DNA from: Bacillus marinisedimentorum | GTDB taxonomy: Bacteria > Bacillota > Bacilli > Bacillales > Bacillaceae_O | Assembly (NCBI RefSeq): GCF_001644195.2 | Contig: NZ_LWBL02000013.1 | Span: 60,675 to 124,674, forward strand | DNA: 64,000 bases | Direction of reading: 5' to 3' | Part shown: one piece after another, positions 1 through 8,083 of the stretch | Layout: each line of letters opens with the position of its first letter | Numbering within the stretch: the first letter of the stretch is position 1 | Program-made: the position numbers and the translations under genes | The notes under the pieces: generated by a model | Database searches by the model: none | What the model was told of the DNA's origin: nothing | The model's input: the letters and a program-made list of their open reading frames with translations, nothing else

Positions 1-321
1 GTTCCGTTCATGGATGAAGAATTGATGAGCAATGTCCAGGAGGAGCTGAATCGTTATTTAAAAGAAGAAGGGCCTGCCCTCCTTGATGAACTGGAACATA
101 AATACGGGCAGCCTCTCAGCCAGGAATACCGTAAGCTGATTGTCAATGATATCGACAATCAGCTCGAAAGCCGCATCCTTTATTATGTACAGCAGTACAA
201 TAAGGAATCAGACAGCCGTGCGAATGCCGATCAGACGGCCGATGCAGTCGCCGCGCGTGTCAAAGACGATATCCGGAACGCAATCGAGGCGTTTATCAAA
301 CATTTGCCGAAAGGAGAATGA
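1..321 (+). CDS. gerPC: Spore germination protein GerPC, C-terminal part (5' end outside window)
   Basis: The frame is open from base 1, so only the last 106 residues are present. The visible part is charged and mostly helical, with acidic and tyrosine-rich stretches, and resembles the C-terminal half of GerPC (about 200 residues in B. subtilis). GerP proteins are made late in the mother cell and let small germinants pass the spore coat. The identity rests mainly on the next three genes, gerPD, gerPE and gerPF, which follow in canonical order and orientation. The stop TGA at 319-321 almost touches the gerPD start at 324, so the genes are probably translationally coupled. The operon promoter (sigma-K dependent in known species) is outside the window. 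Confidence 0.85.
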   Translation, partial: VPFMDEELMSNVQEELNRYLKEEGPALLDELEHKYGQPLSQEYRKLIVNDIDNQLESRILYYVQQYNKESDSRANADQTADAVAARVKDDIRNAIEAFIKHLPKGE

Positions 322-323
322 AG

Positions 324-509
324 ATGCATTACACCGTCGTAAACAGGGAATTGGCTGTAGGTGATATAAGTATCCTCGGGGTATCAAGTTCATCGATCGT
401 TCTTGTCGGTGATACAGAATCGATTGCGCTTTCTTCCATATTCGATACGCCTGCCGAATCATTGATCATCGGTCCATTCGTTCCGCTGTCACCGGAAACA
501 GGACGCTGA
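324..509 (+). CDS. gerPD: Spore germination protein GerPD
   Basis: 61 residues, close to the usual length near 60. The family signature is clear: a VGDI segment, a run of serines (VSSSS), GDTE, SSIFDTP and a LIIGPF motif near the end. Two ATGs are possible at 318 and 324. I chose 324 because AAGGAG at 311-316 then has a 7-nt spacing, and because the family begins Met-x-(F/Y)-T-V-(V/I)-N-R. The stop overlaps the gerPE start by one base (TGATG at 507-511). It is a small component of the coat-permeability (GerP) system, and its molecular activity is unknown. Confidence 0.93.
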   Translation: MHYTVVNRELAVGDISILGVSSSSIVLVGDTESIALSSIFDTPAESLIIGPFVPLSPETGR

Positions 510-901
510 TGTACAGCAGAATTTCGCTTGTAAAGGAGATTTTGGCCGGATCTGTCATTTTCAGTTCCGTGTTCGAAATCGGTGATTCCAATCACTTGAA
601 TTTGAAATCACGGGCGCTCGCGGTGCAGCGTGAACAGCAGATTTTCTTTGACAGGGAAGGAGCTTTCAATTATCCCCTGTTCAAGCGGAACATTCTCCCT
701 CCGCCCCCCGTCCGGGTGCCTTTTACGATGTCAGCCATATACGAAGAGCCTCTGATCCGGGTAAATAAGATAGATATCAAGGGTGTATCATCATCTAGCG
801 CTCTTCATATCGGTTCTACTTGCTGGATCAAAGCTGAAGCCCGCGTCAAGCATATCAGGCAGCTTGAATCGAGAAACGAAGAAAATGCGGAAGAAGAATA
901 A
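509..901 (+). CDS. gerPE: Spore germination protein GerPE
   Basis: 130 residues. Family features are an N-terminal block with VFEIGDS, then RALAVQRE, a proline-rich centre (ILPPPPVRVP) and a C-terminal SSSSALHIG segment like that of GerPD. The start ATG overlaps the gerPD stop by one base, so translation is probably coupled. The C-terminal tail (ESRNEENAEEE) is acidic and low-complexity. The gene is fourth of the four gerP genes visible before a 70-nt gap to gerPF. Function follows the operon: germinant access through the spore coat. Confidence 0.9.
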   Translation: MYSRISLVKEILAGSVIFSSVFEIGDSNHLNLKSRALAVQREQQIFFDREGAFNYPLFKRNILPPPPVRVPFTMSAIYEEPLIRVNKIDIKGVSSSSALHIGSTCWIKAEARVKHIRQLESRNEENAEEE

Positions 902-971
902 GCCCGAACAAAATGAAGCCGGCTCTCATAAATTGAACTATAACGTTAGAACGAAAAAAGGGTGTATCTTC

Positions 972-1187
972 ATGCCATCAATAGTCGGTCCGGTAAATAT
1001 CAATGAAGCGTCAGGCGTGGTAAATTTCGGAGACACATTTTATGTCTCCCCGAAAAGCACCGGCAAAACATATGCAGGATCAGGCGGCTTTAACACCGGT
1101 AACTTTGTGAATACAAATAACGGACTTAGCTCCACGAATACTGGTGATCCTGATGCGGCTGATTCCAATGTAAGCGCAAATGCCTGA
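972..1187 (+). CDS. gerPF: Spore germination protein GerPF
   Basis: 71 residues, matching GerPF length (GerPA and GerPF are short paralogues). It starts MPSIVGPV, followed by VNFGD, the hallmark ISPKS-like segment (here VSPKSTGKT), a GSGGFNTG repeat and a DPD motif near the end. The frame stays open upstream to 783, but the conserved MPSIVGP start at 972 is the family start. The ribosome-binding site is weak (AAAAAGGG, about 10 nt upstream). The gene closes the gerP operon and is followed by a GC-rich hairpin at 1205-1228. Confidence 0.93.
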   Translation: MPSIVGPVNINEASGVVNFGDTFYVSPKSTGKTYAGSGGFNTGNFVNTNNGLSSTNTGDPDAADSNVSANA

Positions 1188-1204
1188 CACAGAGAACAGA
1201 ATCA

Positions 1205-1228
1205 CCTGCGCCGGTTTAGCGGCGCAGG
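1205..1228 (+). terminator. Possible terminator of the gerP operon
   Basis: CCTGCGCC and GGCGCAGG form an 8-bp perfect GC stem with an 8-nt loop, 17 bases after the gerPF stop. The following T content (CCTTTCGTGTG) is poor, so termination may be partial. Confidence 0.5.
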
Positions 1229-1460
1229 CCTTTCGTGTGTCAGTCTGTATGCATTGGCTTAGGTTATTGCATTAACTCTTAACTCCCATTTATCCGGGCA
1301 AGGCTGCCGTACCGGCCGCCTTTCGGTGTGCTGTACCATCGGCTCCCCGGCATAGATTCAAAGGACTTATCCTGCTTTATTGGATATTAATAGAAGCCCG
1401 CCCGCTTTTACAGCGGAGAGTTGATTTCCGCTTCAGGGTCTCGCTTCTTCCACAATCTTT

Positions 1461-1659
1461 TATCAATAGGCTCTGTTAAACGTTAGTGTTGATTTCCGTT
1501 GCAGGTACTCGCTTTCCGCGGGGCGGGCGGTGAGCCTCCTCATCGCTTACGCTCTTGCGGGGTCTCACCTGTCCCGCTAGTCCCGCAGGAGTCTCGCACC
1601 TTCCACTCCAATCAACTAGTGAAAAAATCAACATTGAGCTTTAACACAGCCTATCAATA
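1461..1659. mobile_element. Intact MITE with 8-bp target-site duplication
   Basis: The element spans 1469-1651 (183 bp). It begins GGCTCTGTTAAA and ends with the inverse TTTAACACAGCC. The terminal inverted repeats run about 27 bp with 22 matches. The identical octamer TATCAATA flanks both sides (1461-1468 and 1652-1659), which is the footprint of transposition. The interior is GC-rich (GCGGGGCGGGCGG and similar) and has no reading frame, so it must move in trans. The ends and the 8-bp duplication resemble IS6-family termini (inference from memory). A decayed copy of the same start, GAGTTGATTTCCGCTTCAGG, lies just upstream near 1420. Relics occur at 22.0 and 56.4 kb. Confidence 0.75.
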
Positions 1660-1693
1660 AAAAAACAGCCCAATTCAATTGCGAATTGGGCTG
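1659..1693 (-). terminator. Terminator of the gene at 1769-2227
   Basis: CAGCCCAATTC at 1666-1676 pairs with GAATTGGGCTG at 1683-1693. On the minus strand the hairpin is followed by a run of seven T. The right-hand MITE target duplication overlaps the start of this T run by one base, so the MITE landed directly beside a terminator. Confidence 0.8.
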
Positions 1694-1768
1694 CTATTTG
1701 GTGTTCGATTTACTGATTTATACTCGAAAACCGAACACGTTTACACGCAGAGCGGGCAGTCTTCCTAT

Positions 1769-2227
1769 TCATGAACGTCTGAATCCTTCTTCCTCCAGAT
1801 ACTGTTTGGCTTCATTATACGAAGGAAAGGTGCCGTCCAAATTCAAGCCGGCATATACGTTCCACATCTCGTACTCACGCATCAGGACAAGGCGCTGATT
1901 GTCCTGATTGACCCACTCTTCCTCAAATGCATCATCGGTGTCTGAAGGAGCATATGCAAGTGAAGCAATCGATTCTTTAATGATCGACCGCAGCTCTTCC
2001 TCCGAAAAATCACGGATGTTAACCATGCCTCTGCCGTCTGTAACATATCCATCCACATACTTTCCATATACAAAGCCGTTGCCATTCGGATGAAGGTGAT
2101 AAACGACATTCTTTTTGTCCCTTATACTCTCGTCGAAGTGGAAATTAATCCGGCCCAATGAAACGTCCTTTCGTTCCAACTCAGGAAATGACTCTGCTAT
2201 TGCAAGTTTTTCTTCAAATGAGAGCAT
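1769..2227 (-). CDS. Conserved hypothetical protein, 152 residues
   Basis: I do not recognise the family. It is a soluble, acidic protein with no signal peptide or membrane segment. Sequence features include HLHPNGNGFVYG with a following GYVTDGRG, an acidic helix (FSEEELRSI), several aromatic residues in the second half (EYEMWNVYAGLNLDG), and a helical C-terminus. The frame extends to 2248, but ATG at 2227 is preceded by AGGAGG with 9-nt spacing, and that Shine-Dalgarno sequence would itself lie inside the longer form. It follows the cyclophilin gene by 45 nt in the same direction and ends in a strong terminator, so the two may be cotranscribed. Confidence 0.7.
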   Translation of the reverse strand: MLSFEEKLAIAESFPELERKDVSLGRINFHFDESIRDKKNVVYHLHPNGNGFVYGKYVDGYVTDGRGMVNIRDFSEEELRSIIKESIASLAYAPSDTDDAFEEEWVNQDNQRLVLMREYEMWNVYAGLNLDGTFPSYNEAKQYLEEEGFRRS

Positions 2228-2272
2228 ACATATCTTCCTCCTGCACAATGTAACTGATCGCTTGACAGCGGT

Positions 2273-2707
2273 TTACTCTTCCCACACCTTTACTTCTTTC
2301 ATGACGTCCCCGGCTTTAATACGGAGCACAGTATCCATGCCTTCTGTCACCTGGCCGAAAACAGTGTGCACTCCATCCAGGTGCGGCTGCGGCTCATGAA
2401 CGATGAAGAACTGGCTGCCGCCGGTGTCTTTTCCGGCATGTGCCATGGAGAGCGCGCCCGGCACATGCTTATGGGGATTGCCTTCGGTTTCACATTTGAT
2501 TGTGTAGCCTGGGCCTCCAGTCCCGTTTCCCTTTGGACAGCCTCCCTGGGCTACAAAACCAGGAATAACACGGTGGAACGTCAATCCATTGTAAAATCCC
2601 TCATTCGCCAGCTTGCCGAAGTTTTCCACCGTCCCCGGTGCCTCGTTTGGATATAAGTCAAACTCTATTACTTCTCCATTTTCAAATGCGATCGAACCTT
2701 TGTTCAT
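2273..2707 (-). CDS. ppiB: Peptidyl-prolyl cis-trans isomerase, cyclophilin type
   Basis: 144 residues, the size of cytoplasmic PpiB (143 in B. subtilis), with no signal peptide. It catalyses cis-trans isomerisation of Xaa-Pro bonds. Cyclophilin motifs are present in order: FHRVIPGF at 44-51 with the catalytic Arg46, the GTGGPGY loop at 62-68, MAHAG at 88-92, and GSQFFI at 97-102. The ATG at 2707 is preceded by AGGAGG with an 8-nt spacing. The longer frame to 2740 lacks such a site. The gene lies between yisB and an unknown gene, all leftward. Confidence 0.95.
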   Translation of the reverse strand: MNKGSIAFENGEVIEFDLYPNEAPGTVENFGKLANEGFYNGLTFHRVIPGFVAQGGCPKGNGTGGPGYTIKCETEGNPHKHVPGALSMAHAGKDTGGSQFFIVHEPQPHLDGVHTVFGQVTEGMDTVLRIKAGDVMKEVKVWEE

Positions 2708-2800
2708 TATGATTCCTCCTGAAAAATTCATTTTTAGCATGCACTACAATTGTATTTGAAAAAAGCCCCAAAAGACAAGCAGTCATAATCGGATGGGATT

Positions 2801-3103
2801 TCACCTTTTTTTCCTGAGCGACTTCTTCGTCCGCGGCACCCTGGCAGGCGGCTGTTTGCGAATCCATTTCAAGTATTTTTGTATGTGTTCGTTGCGCTGT
2901 AATGCCCCGATCGTATTTAAGGCGGCGGCAAGTTCTTCATTTGAAAACAGTGCATGTACCTGTTTATGGCACGGTATACAGAGTGTGGCGGCCGGCAAAA
3001 AAGTTCCTCCCTTTTCTTTTGGGGTCAGATGATGCACAGTTGTCTGTACGCCGCTGCGCCCGCATAACTCACATGTTCCGGAGCTGTTTCCTTTTGGGCC
3101 CAT
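2801..3103 (-). CDS. yisB: HNH-motif protein YisB
   Basis: 100 residues, the same length as B. subtilis YisB. It has an HNH/zinc-finger layout: CxxC at C11-C14, His24-His25, CxxC at C42-C45 followed by His46 and His50, and a strongly basic tail (RTKKSLRKKR). The family is a small HNH-type nuclease or DNA-binding protein. It lies downstream of sbcC as in B. subtilis, which suggests a link to double-strand-break processing (inference). The start at 3103 has AGGGGTGA upstream; the in-frame ATG at 3136 is less well placed. The gene is separated from sbcC by 253 bp. Confidence 0.85.
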   Translation of the reverse strand: MGPKGNSSGTCELCGRSGVQTTVHHLTPKEKGGTFLPAATLCIPCHKQVHALFSNEELAAALNTIGALQRNEHIQKYLKWIRKQPPARVPRTKKSLRKKR

Positions 3104-3356
3104 ATTCGTCACCCCTGAAAATAATTTTGTTACCATCCATAACCGTCTTTAATTTGGCATGAATGTCCTTGTCAAACCTTATTGTTGATTTTGGGCCTGG
3201 TTTTTATCAGACGAGTCGCGGTTGATAATGCCCTTCACTCTCTTTGCTTGAGCTTACGGACAAACTTTCCTTACTCGTTCCTGCCGAGCTCCCCAGCCGG
3301 ATTTCCGGGCAAAAGCATTTCAATAACAGAACTATATGATACTTGGACGCCGGATT
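3104..3356. other. Gap between sbcC and yisB with a short recurring sequence
   Basis: No gene is supported here. CTTATTGTTGAT at 3179-3190, followed by TTTGGGCCTGG and a T-rich run, resembles sequence at 26651 and, more weakly, at 63659. These may be remains of a dispersed repeat. No clear sbcC terminator is visible. Confidence 0.35.
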
Positions 3357-6300
3357 CTACATCATCTCATGAAAAACGACGCTTCCGTTTCCTGATGGTT
3401 CGGCCGGTTTCACAATCAGTTTTCGCGGCATACGCTCTCTTAATTCCTGGACATGGCTGATGACACCGATTGCCATGCTGCTTGACTGCAATTTTTCCAG
3501 TGACGTCATAACGGTATCGAGCAGTTCATGATCAAGAGTGCCAAAACCCTCATCCAGGAAGAAGAACTGCAGCGGAAACTGGCCGCGGAGCTGGATTTGC
3601 GAAGACAGAGACAGGGCCAGTGCGAGTGACGTCAGGAATGTCTCCCCGCCGGAAAGCGTTGAGACTGGCCGCCTCACTCCGCCGTTTGCATCATCCCGGA
3701 TGACAAAACCGCCGGCGGAGTCCACTTCGATTGCATAACGCTGCCTGGTGAGCTGCCCGAGCCGTTCCGATGCTTCACGGGCGACCTGAATCAACTGTTC
3801 TTCTGCGATATATTCGACAAACTGATTGCCGCGGAACACTTGCTGCAGTTTCCCGAGTTTTTCAAGTTCCTTTTCGACTTCAATCCGCTGTTCATCCAGT
3901 GTTTCGTATCGGCTATGATTTTCCTGGAGCACACTCAGCCATTTCATCTTCTCGCCTTTATCCTGGAGCGCTGCATTCACTTTCTTTTTTATAATTTCCC
4001 GGTGCTCTTGTGTTTGGTTCCACTCTTCAACCGTTAGCGCGGCAGTTCCGATTTTCTCATTCAACTGGCCGATTTCATGCTCGATCTGGTTCACCTTTTC
4101 CCTGAATTGATCGACTTCGGCCTGCCATTGCTGCTGTTCCTTTTCATCTCGCTTCGCCTCTTTTACCTCTTCAACTCTGGTAAATGGTGAATCGTTCAAG
4201 ACGCGGAGCCACTTTTCTTCCGTCTCCCGCAAGCGGCTATCGCAATCTTTTAATGAGTGTGATGCGGCGGATAAACGTTTTTCAGCCTCCTGCAGCTGCT
4301 TGCGGGTCTTTTCAAATGCTTCATGGAAAAAGGTTTCTTCCTTTTTCAAACGATCCAGTTTGCCGGATGTTTCTTCCAGGAGCTCTGACGGCTTACGGTC
4401 GCCGGCCTGCCGTTTCAATGCCGTTTCTGCTTTTTCATAACTCTCTTTTTTATAGGAAAGGTTCGACTTCTGTTCCGCCACTTTTAATTGCAGGTCAGTC
4501 AGGTTCTGTTTCCGTTTTTCAATGTCAGTCTCCCAGTCTTCCAAAAAACGGACACTTTTTTCGATGCTTACTTTCAGTTCTTCCGCCCGGCTGTCTTTTT
4601 CCATGATGCCTTGCTGCAACCTCACAGCTTCCTGAAGGGAAAATGCAGGAAATTCTTTTGACCAGAAAGCCCTTTTTTCTTCGATTTCGTTTTCCGCGCT
4701 GTCCAACTTTTTCCGTTTTTCTTCAAGACTTTTCTCAAGTTCTTCTACGGTCTGTGATGATTGCTGAAGGCGGCGGGAAATCTCTGTCAGACTCCTGGCT
4801 GCGGCTTTGACATTTTCTTCTGTTTCGAGGAAGTCCTGTTTCAGCGCTTTCGTTTCCGTACTAAGCCGGAAGGCGGTTTCTGCCAGCTGTTCCACTGAAA
4901 GGCCGCGGTCAAGCTCGACAAGCGGTTCCACCTCTTTTTGCGCGCTTGATGGTTCTATTCTTTCCGGTGAAAGGGCTTCGCTCATCCGTTCAGACAGCTG
5001 TTCATATTGCAGTTTAAATTGGTGCAGCGTTCGGCTTTCTTTGCGGATGCTGTCAATCGTTCCTTTTAACTCCTTCATATCCTGCTGCAGCAGGCCGGCA
5101 GATTGAACCTTTCCATGAACGGGTGCAGGATGTTCAATCGATCCGCAAACGGGACAAGCCTCGCCTATTTTCAGGGAGGCCGCCAGTCCTGATGCGATTT
5201 CTGTTATTCTTGCCTGATCGAGTTCTGCTTCTTTCTCTTCAATCCGACTGAGTAGATAGCTTTCCAATTTTTCAGTTTCATATAGCCGTTCACTCACATG
5301 GTGGAACTGTGTTTCCAGCGTCTTGAATAAAGCGGTGCCCTTCTTTTGAATTGATTGCTCTTCTTGCAGCAAGCGTTCATGTTTCTTGTTCGATTCTTCC
5401 CATGCCGCTTTTTTATCCGCATGTTCCTTCTCAGCTTCCTGTTTATTTTTCTCTGCGATTTGGATATGTGTCCTTGATTCATTGGCCCGGCGGATGTCTT
5501 CACGCTCTTTCGGCGATACCGCTGCCGTTTCAAGCTCTTCTTTCAGCCGCTGCTGTTTGGCCTGTCCTCTTTTATACTTGTCCTGCAGGTCTTCAAGCTC
5601 CGTCTTTTCCTTATCGATCCGGCTGCCGGTTTCTTTCAGCTTCTGTTCAAGTCCGTTTATTTCTTGCCTGAGGATGTCCATTTCTTTCTCTGTTTCTGCT
5701 GCCTGCTTCAGCTGTTCAACCTTTACGGTCAACACCGGCTCTTCTTTTTCTCGACTCTCTTTAGCCTGTTTATATTGATTTTCCTTACTGCCATACTCGG
5801 ACTGTGCCTCTTCAAAGGCTGCGGCTGCCTGTTCTTTTTCATGCTGCCATTTCGATTTGCGGCTTGCCGCCGTTTCATATTCATCAAGATAAGGGGAAAG
5901 GCGGTCTGCCATGCGGGCGTGTTCCAGCTGTATTTGCAAGGCTTTCATTTCTTCTTCGCGATACCGTTCGTTTTCTCTTTCTTTCAGCAGTTTTTCCCTG
6001 TGATTCTGAAGTTCCCATTTTTCCTTCTGTTGCTGATAGAGTGTTTCAGCCTTCTCGTATTCCGTTTCGCACTTTTTCAGGAATGCGTCCGCTTCAGATG
6101 CGGCTTTTTCTGCTTCTTTGAGCGCATCATCGGAAGCATCTCCAAGTCCAGCCTGTTCTGAGATGATTTTTTCGTACGCTGTTTTTTTCCTGCCAATTTT
6201 ACTCCTTATGTTCCGGTTCAGTTCATCACCGTACTTTTCCAGATTGAAAAGGCGCTGCAGCATCTGGCGCCGGTCTGCACCTTTAAGAGATAAAAACTCG

Positions 6301-6773
6301 GCGAACTTGCCCTGCGGGAGCACGACCGCACGGGTGAAGTCATCGATCGTCAGTCCCAGCAGGTCCATAATTTCACGATTCACTTCACTGTTTTTATCCG
6401 CCATGACAATTGTTTTCTCATCGTCGCTTTCATCAATGAGGCGGCAGACCGATGTTTTCACAGTGACGTCGCCCGTCCGCTTGAAACGGCGCTCCACCGT
6501 ATACTGTTTCGACACAGCGGCATCCTTGAGCTGGAATGTGAACGATACGTGCAATTCATCTTCGGCATGGTTCAGGATGCCCTGTGTATTGTTGGCCGCC
6601 CGTTCCACTTTGCCGTACAGGGCGAGTGTCATGGCATCAAGCAGCGAAGACTTTCCGCTTCCTGTCGGCCCAAATATGCCGAAAACACCGGCATCGCACA
6701 GCGAATCAAACTGGACGGTCTGCGGTTCCCGGAAACTGTGCAGTCCTGATACAACCAACTTTATCGGTCGCAT
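3357..6773 (-). CDS. sbcC: SbcC, SMC-like ATPase of the SbcCD (Mre11-Rad50 type) nuclease
   Basis: 1138 residues. SbcC is the Rad50-type ATPase partner of SbcD and opens hairpins and protein-blocked DNA ends. The Walker A box is GPTGSGKS at 35-42. Two very long charged coiled coils flank a zinc hook, CPVC, at 540-543. The ABC signature LSGGE is at 1040-1044, and Walker B plus D-loop (FFFLDEGFGTLD) are at 1070-1081. All motifs needed for ATP binding, hook dimerisation and hydrolysis are intact. The ATG at 6773 lies two bases after the sbcD stop, with GGGGAGGAG as ribosome-binding site inside the end of sbcD, so the pair is translationally coupled. Confidence 0.98.
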   Translation of the reverse strand: MRPIKLVVSGLHSFREPQTVQFDSLCDAGVFGIFGPTGSGKSSLLDAMTLALYGKVERAANNTQGILNHAEDELHVSFTFQLKDAAVSKQYTVERRFKRTGDVTVKTSVCRLIDESDDEKTIVMADKNSEVNREIMDLLGLTIDDFTRAVVLPQGKFAEFLSLKGADRRQMLQRLFNLEKYGDELNRNIRSKIGRKKTAYEKIISEQAGLGDASDDALKEAEKAASEADAFLKKCETEYEKAETLYQQQKEKWELQNHREKLLKERENERYREEEMKALQIQLEHARMADRLSPYLDEYETAASRKSKWQHEKEQAAAAFEEAQSEYGSKENQYKQAKESREKEEPVLTVKVEQLKQAAETEKEMDILRQEINGLEQKLKETGSRIDKEKTELEDLQDKYKRGQAKQQRLKEELETAAVSPKEREDIRRANESRTHIQIAEKNKQEAEKEHADKKAAWEESNKKHERLLQEEQSIQKKGTALFKTLETQFHHVSERLYETEKLESYLLSRIEEKEAELDQARITEIASGLAASLKIGEACPVCGSIEHPAPVHGKVQSAGLLQQDMKELKGTIDSIRKESRTLHQFKLQYEQLSERMSEALSPERIEPSSAQKEVEPLVELDRGLSVEQLAETAFRLSTETKALKQDFLETEENVKAAARSLTEISRRLQQSSQTVEELEKSLEEKRKKLDSAENEIEEKRAFWSKEFPAFSLQEAVRLQQGIMEKDSRAEELKVSIEKSVRFLEDWETDIEKRKQNLTDLQLKVAEQKSNLSYKKESYEKAETALKRQAGDRKPSELLEETSGKLDRLKKEETFFHEAFEKTRKQLQEAEKRLSAASHSLKDCDSRLRETEEKWLRVLNDSPFTRVEEVKEAKRDEKEQQQWQAEVDQFREKVNQIEHEIGQLNEKIGTAALTVEEWNQTQEHREIIKKKVNAALQDKGEKMKWLSVLQENHSRYETLDEQRIEVEKELEKLGKLQQVFRGNQFVEYIAEEQLIQVAREASERLGQLTRQRYAIEVDSAGGFVIRDDANGGVRRPVSTLSGGETFLTSLALALSLSSQIQLRGQFPLQFFFLDEGFGTLDHELLDTVMTSLEKLQSSSMAIGVISHVQELRERMPRKLIVKPAEPSGNGSVVFHEMM

Positions 6774-6775
6774 GA

Positions 6776-7951
6776 TTACTCCTCCCCTTCCGGCTGGTCT
6801 TCATTCACCAGTTCCATGAACATGCCTGTCAGTTCAGGTTCAGGTTCCGCTCCGCCTGTTTGCCTTGCATAAAACCGTTTGAACAGTTCATCAAGCGGCA
6901 GGCTGCTGGCCGATTGCCTGCTTTCTTCTTCCGCCTTTGTTTCAAATACCGGCCTGATATGGATAAATCCGCTGTGCAGCTTTCGAAGCCGATGTATCTC
7001 TTCCAGCGATAATGCATTTTTTAGATGGATTTCCAGGTCAATCCATGAATTGGCATCTTTCCCTTCATCAAGCCAGTGATACACCTGATTCAGACCGTCA
7101 ACCGCTTTCCAGGACACAAGCGGCTTCCCGCTGGACAGCGGAATTTCCTTCACTTCTGCTTCACTGCCTGGTTTTACATCAATAACTGTCACTGACTTCG
7201 CATAGCCGGATTCGGAAAAACTGTAGGCAAGCGGCGAACCCGAATACCTTGCCGGCCGTGTCGCCTTCCGGATATTCTGGGGGCGGTGCAAATGGCCGAG
7301 TGCTGTATACTGCGCACCTTCCGGCAAACTGTCGGCGGAAACGGTATAGGCGCCCCCCACTTCAATCGGCCGCTCGGAATCACTTGAACTGCTGCCGGCG
7401 ACATAAATATGGCTCATGGCGATATTGACGGCATCATCCGTAAATGACTCGCTCAGTTTCTCAAAAATCGCTTTGATTTTCCGGTCATAGTGTTTTTGAA
7501 GAATTTCTTCGGCATTTTCCTGTGAAAGCAGTTCCCTCAGCCTTGCTTCTGAAGGATACGGAAGCAAGGCCAGGTTGATTTCTTCGCCTGTTGAAGGAAT
7601 CACCGTTTTGAACGGCTGTAAGTCCGGCAGGCCGAATAAATGAATGCCGTGCTTGCCGGCAAGCGGTGATGCCGCTGACAGCCGGTCGGGATTATCATGA
7701 TTTCCAGATATGAAAAAGAGCGGCCGCTTCCCCCCATCAGAAAGCCGTGCAGCACTTTCATAAAAAAGCTGTTCTGCTGCAGCAGGCGGATTGACGGTAT
7801 CAAATACATCACCTGCCATCAAAATCGCATCTGCCTGTTCTTCTTCTGCTATGTCTGCGAGTTCCTCCAAAAAATCAGCCTGTTCGGCCAATCTGCTTCT
7901 TCCTTCCAGCGTCCTCCCCAAATGCCAGTCGGCCGTATGTATAAGCCGCAA
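6776..7951 (-). CDS. sbcD: SbcD, Mre11-type nuclease subunit
   Basis: 391 residues. It is a manganese-dependent exo/endonuclease of the calcineurin-like phosphoesterase fold, acting with SbcC. The phosphoesterase motifs are complete: DWH at 8-10, GDVFD at 47-51, GNHD at 83-86, His181 in MSHIYV, and GHLH at 219-222. The start codon is TTG at 7951, followed by the expected RLIHTADWHLG. AAAGGGG and GGGGAG lie just upstream. The gene is separated from the UbiB-family gene by 132 bp that carries a hairpin, so sbcDC may have its own promoter as well as read-through from addBA. Confidence 0.97.
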   Translation of the reverse strand: MRLIHTADWHLGRTLEGRSRLAEQADFLEELADIAEEEQADAILMAGDVFDTVNPPAAAEQLFYESAARLSDGGKRPLFFISGNHDNPDRLSAASPLAGKHGIHLFGLPDLQPFKTVIPSTGEEINLALLPYPSEARLRELLSQENAEEILQKHYDRKIKAIFEKLSESFTDDAVNIAMSHIYVAGSSSSDSERPIEVGGAYTVSADSLPEGAQYTALGHLHRPQNIRKATRPARYSGSPLAYSFSESGYAKSVTVIDVKPGSEAEVKEIPLSSGKPLVSWKAVDGLNQVYHWLDEGKDANSWIDLEIHLKNALSLEEIHRLRKLHSGFIHIRPVFETKAEEESRQSASSLPLDELFKRFYARQTGGAEPEPELTGMFMELVNEDQPEGEE

Positions 7952-8062
7952 ATCTCCCCGCCCCTTTCTATTATTCTGTTAACCTGCCAGATTGCCAAAA
8001 AAGACCCTTCCGCCGATTGCCTGTGACGAAAAGGGGCCAGTCAAACAGATTTTCGCAATAAA

Positions 8063-8082
8063 GGTGCCGATTGCTCAGCACC
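8063..8082 (-). terminator. Weak hairpin after the UbiB-family gene
   Basis: GGTGC and GCACC form a 5-bp stem one base after the stop codon, followed on the minus strand by TTTATT. It is short, so it may only attenuate transcription into sbcD. Confidence 0.35.
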
Positions 8083-8083
8083 A

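Noticed and set aside
6118..6819. 233-codon frame antisense to sbcC
   Set aside because: The opposite strand encodes a clearly conserved Walker A region. The antisense product is serine- and arginine-rich, as expected for a shadow frame.
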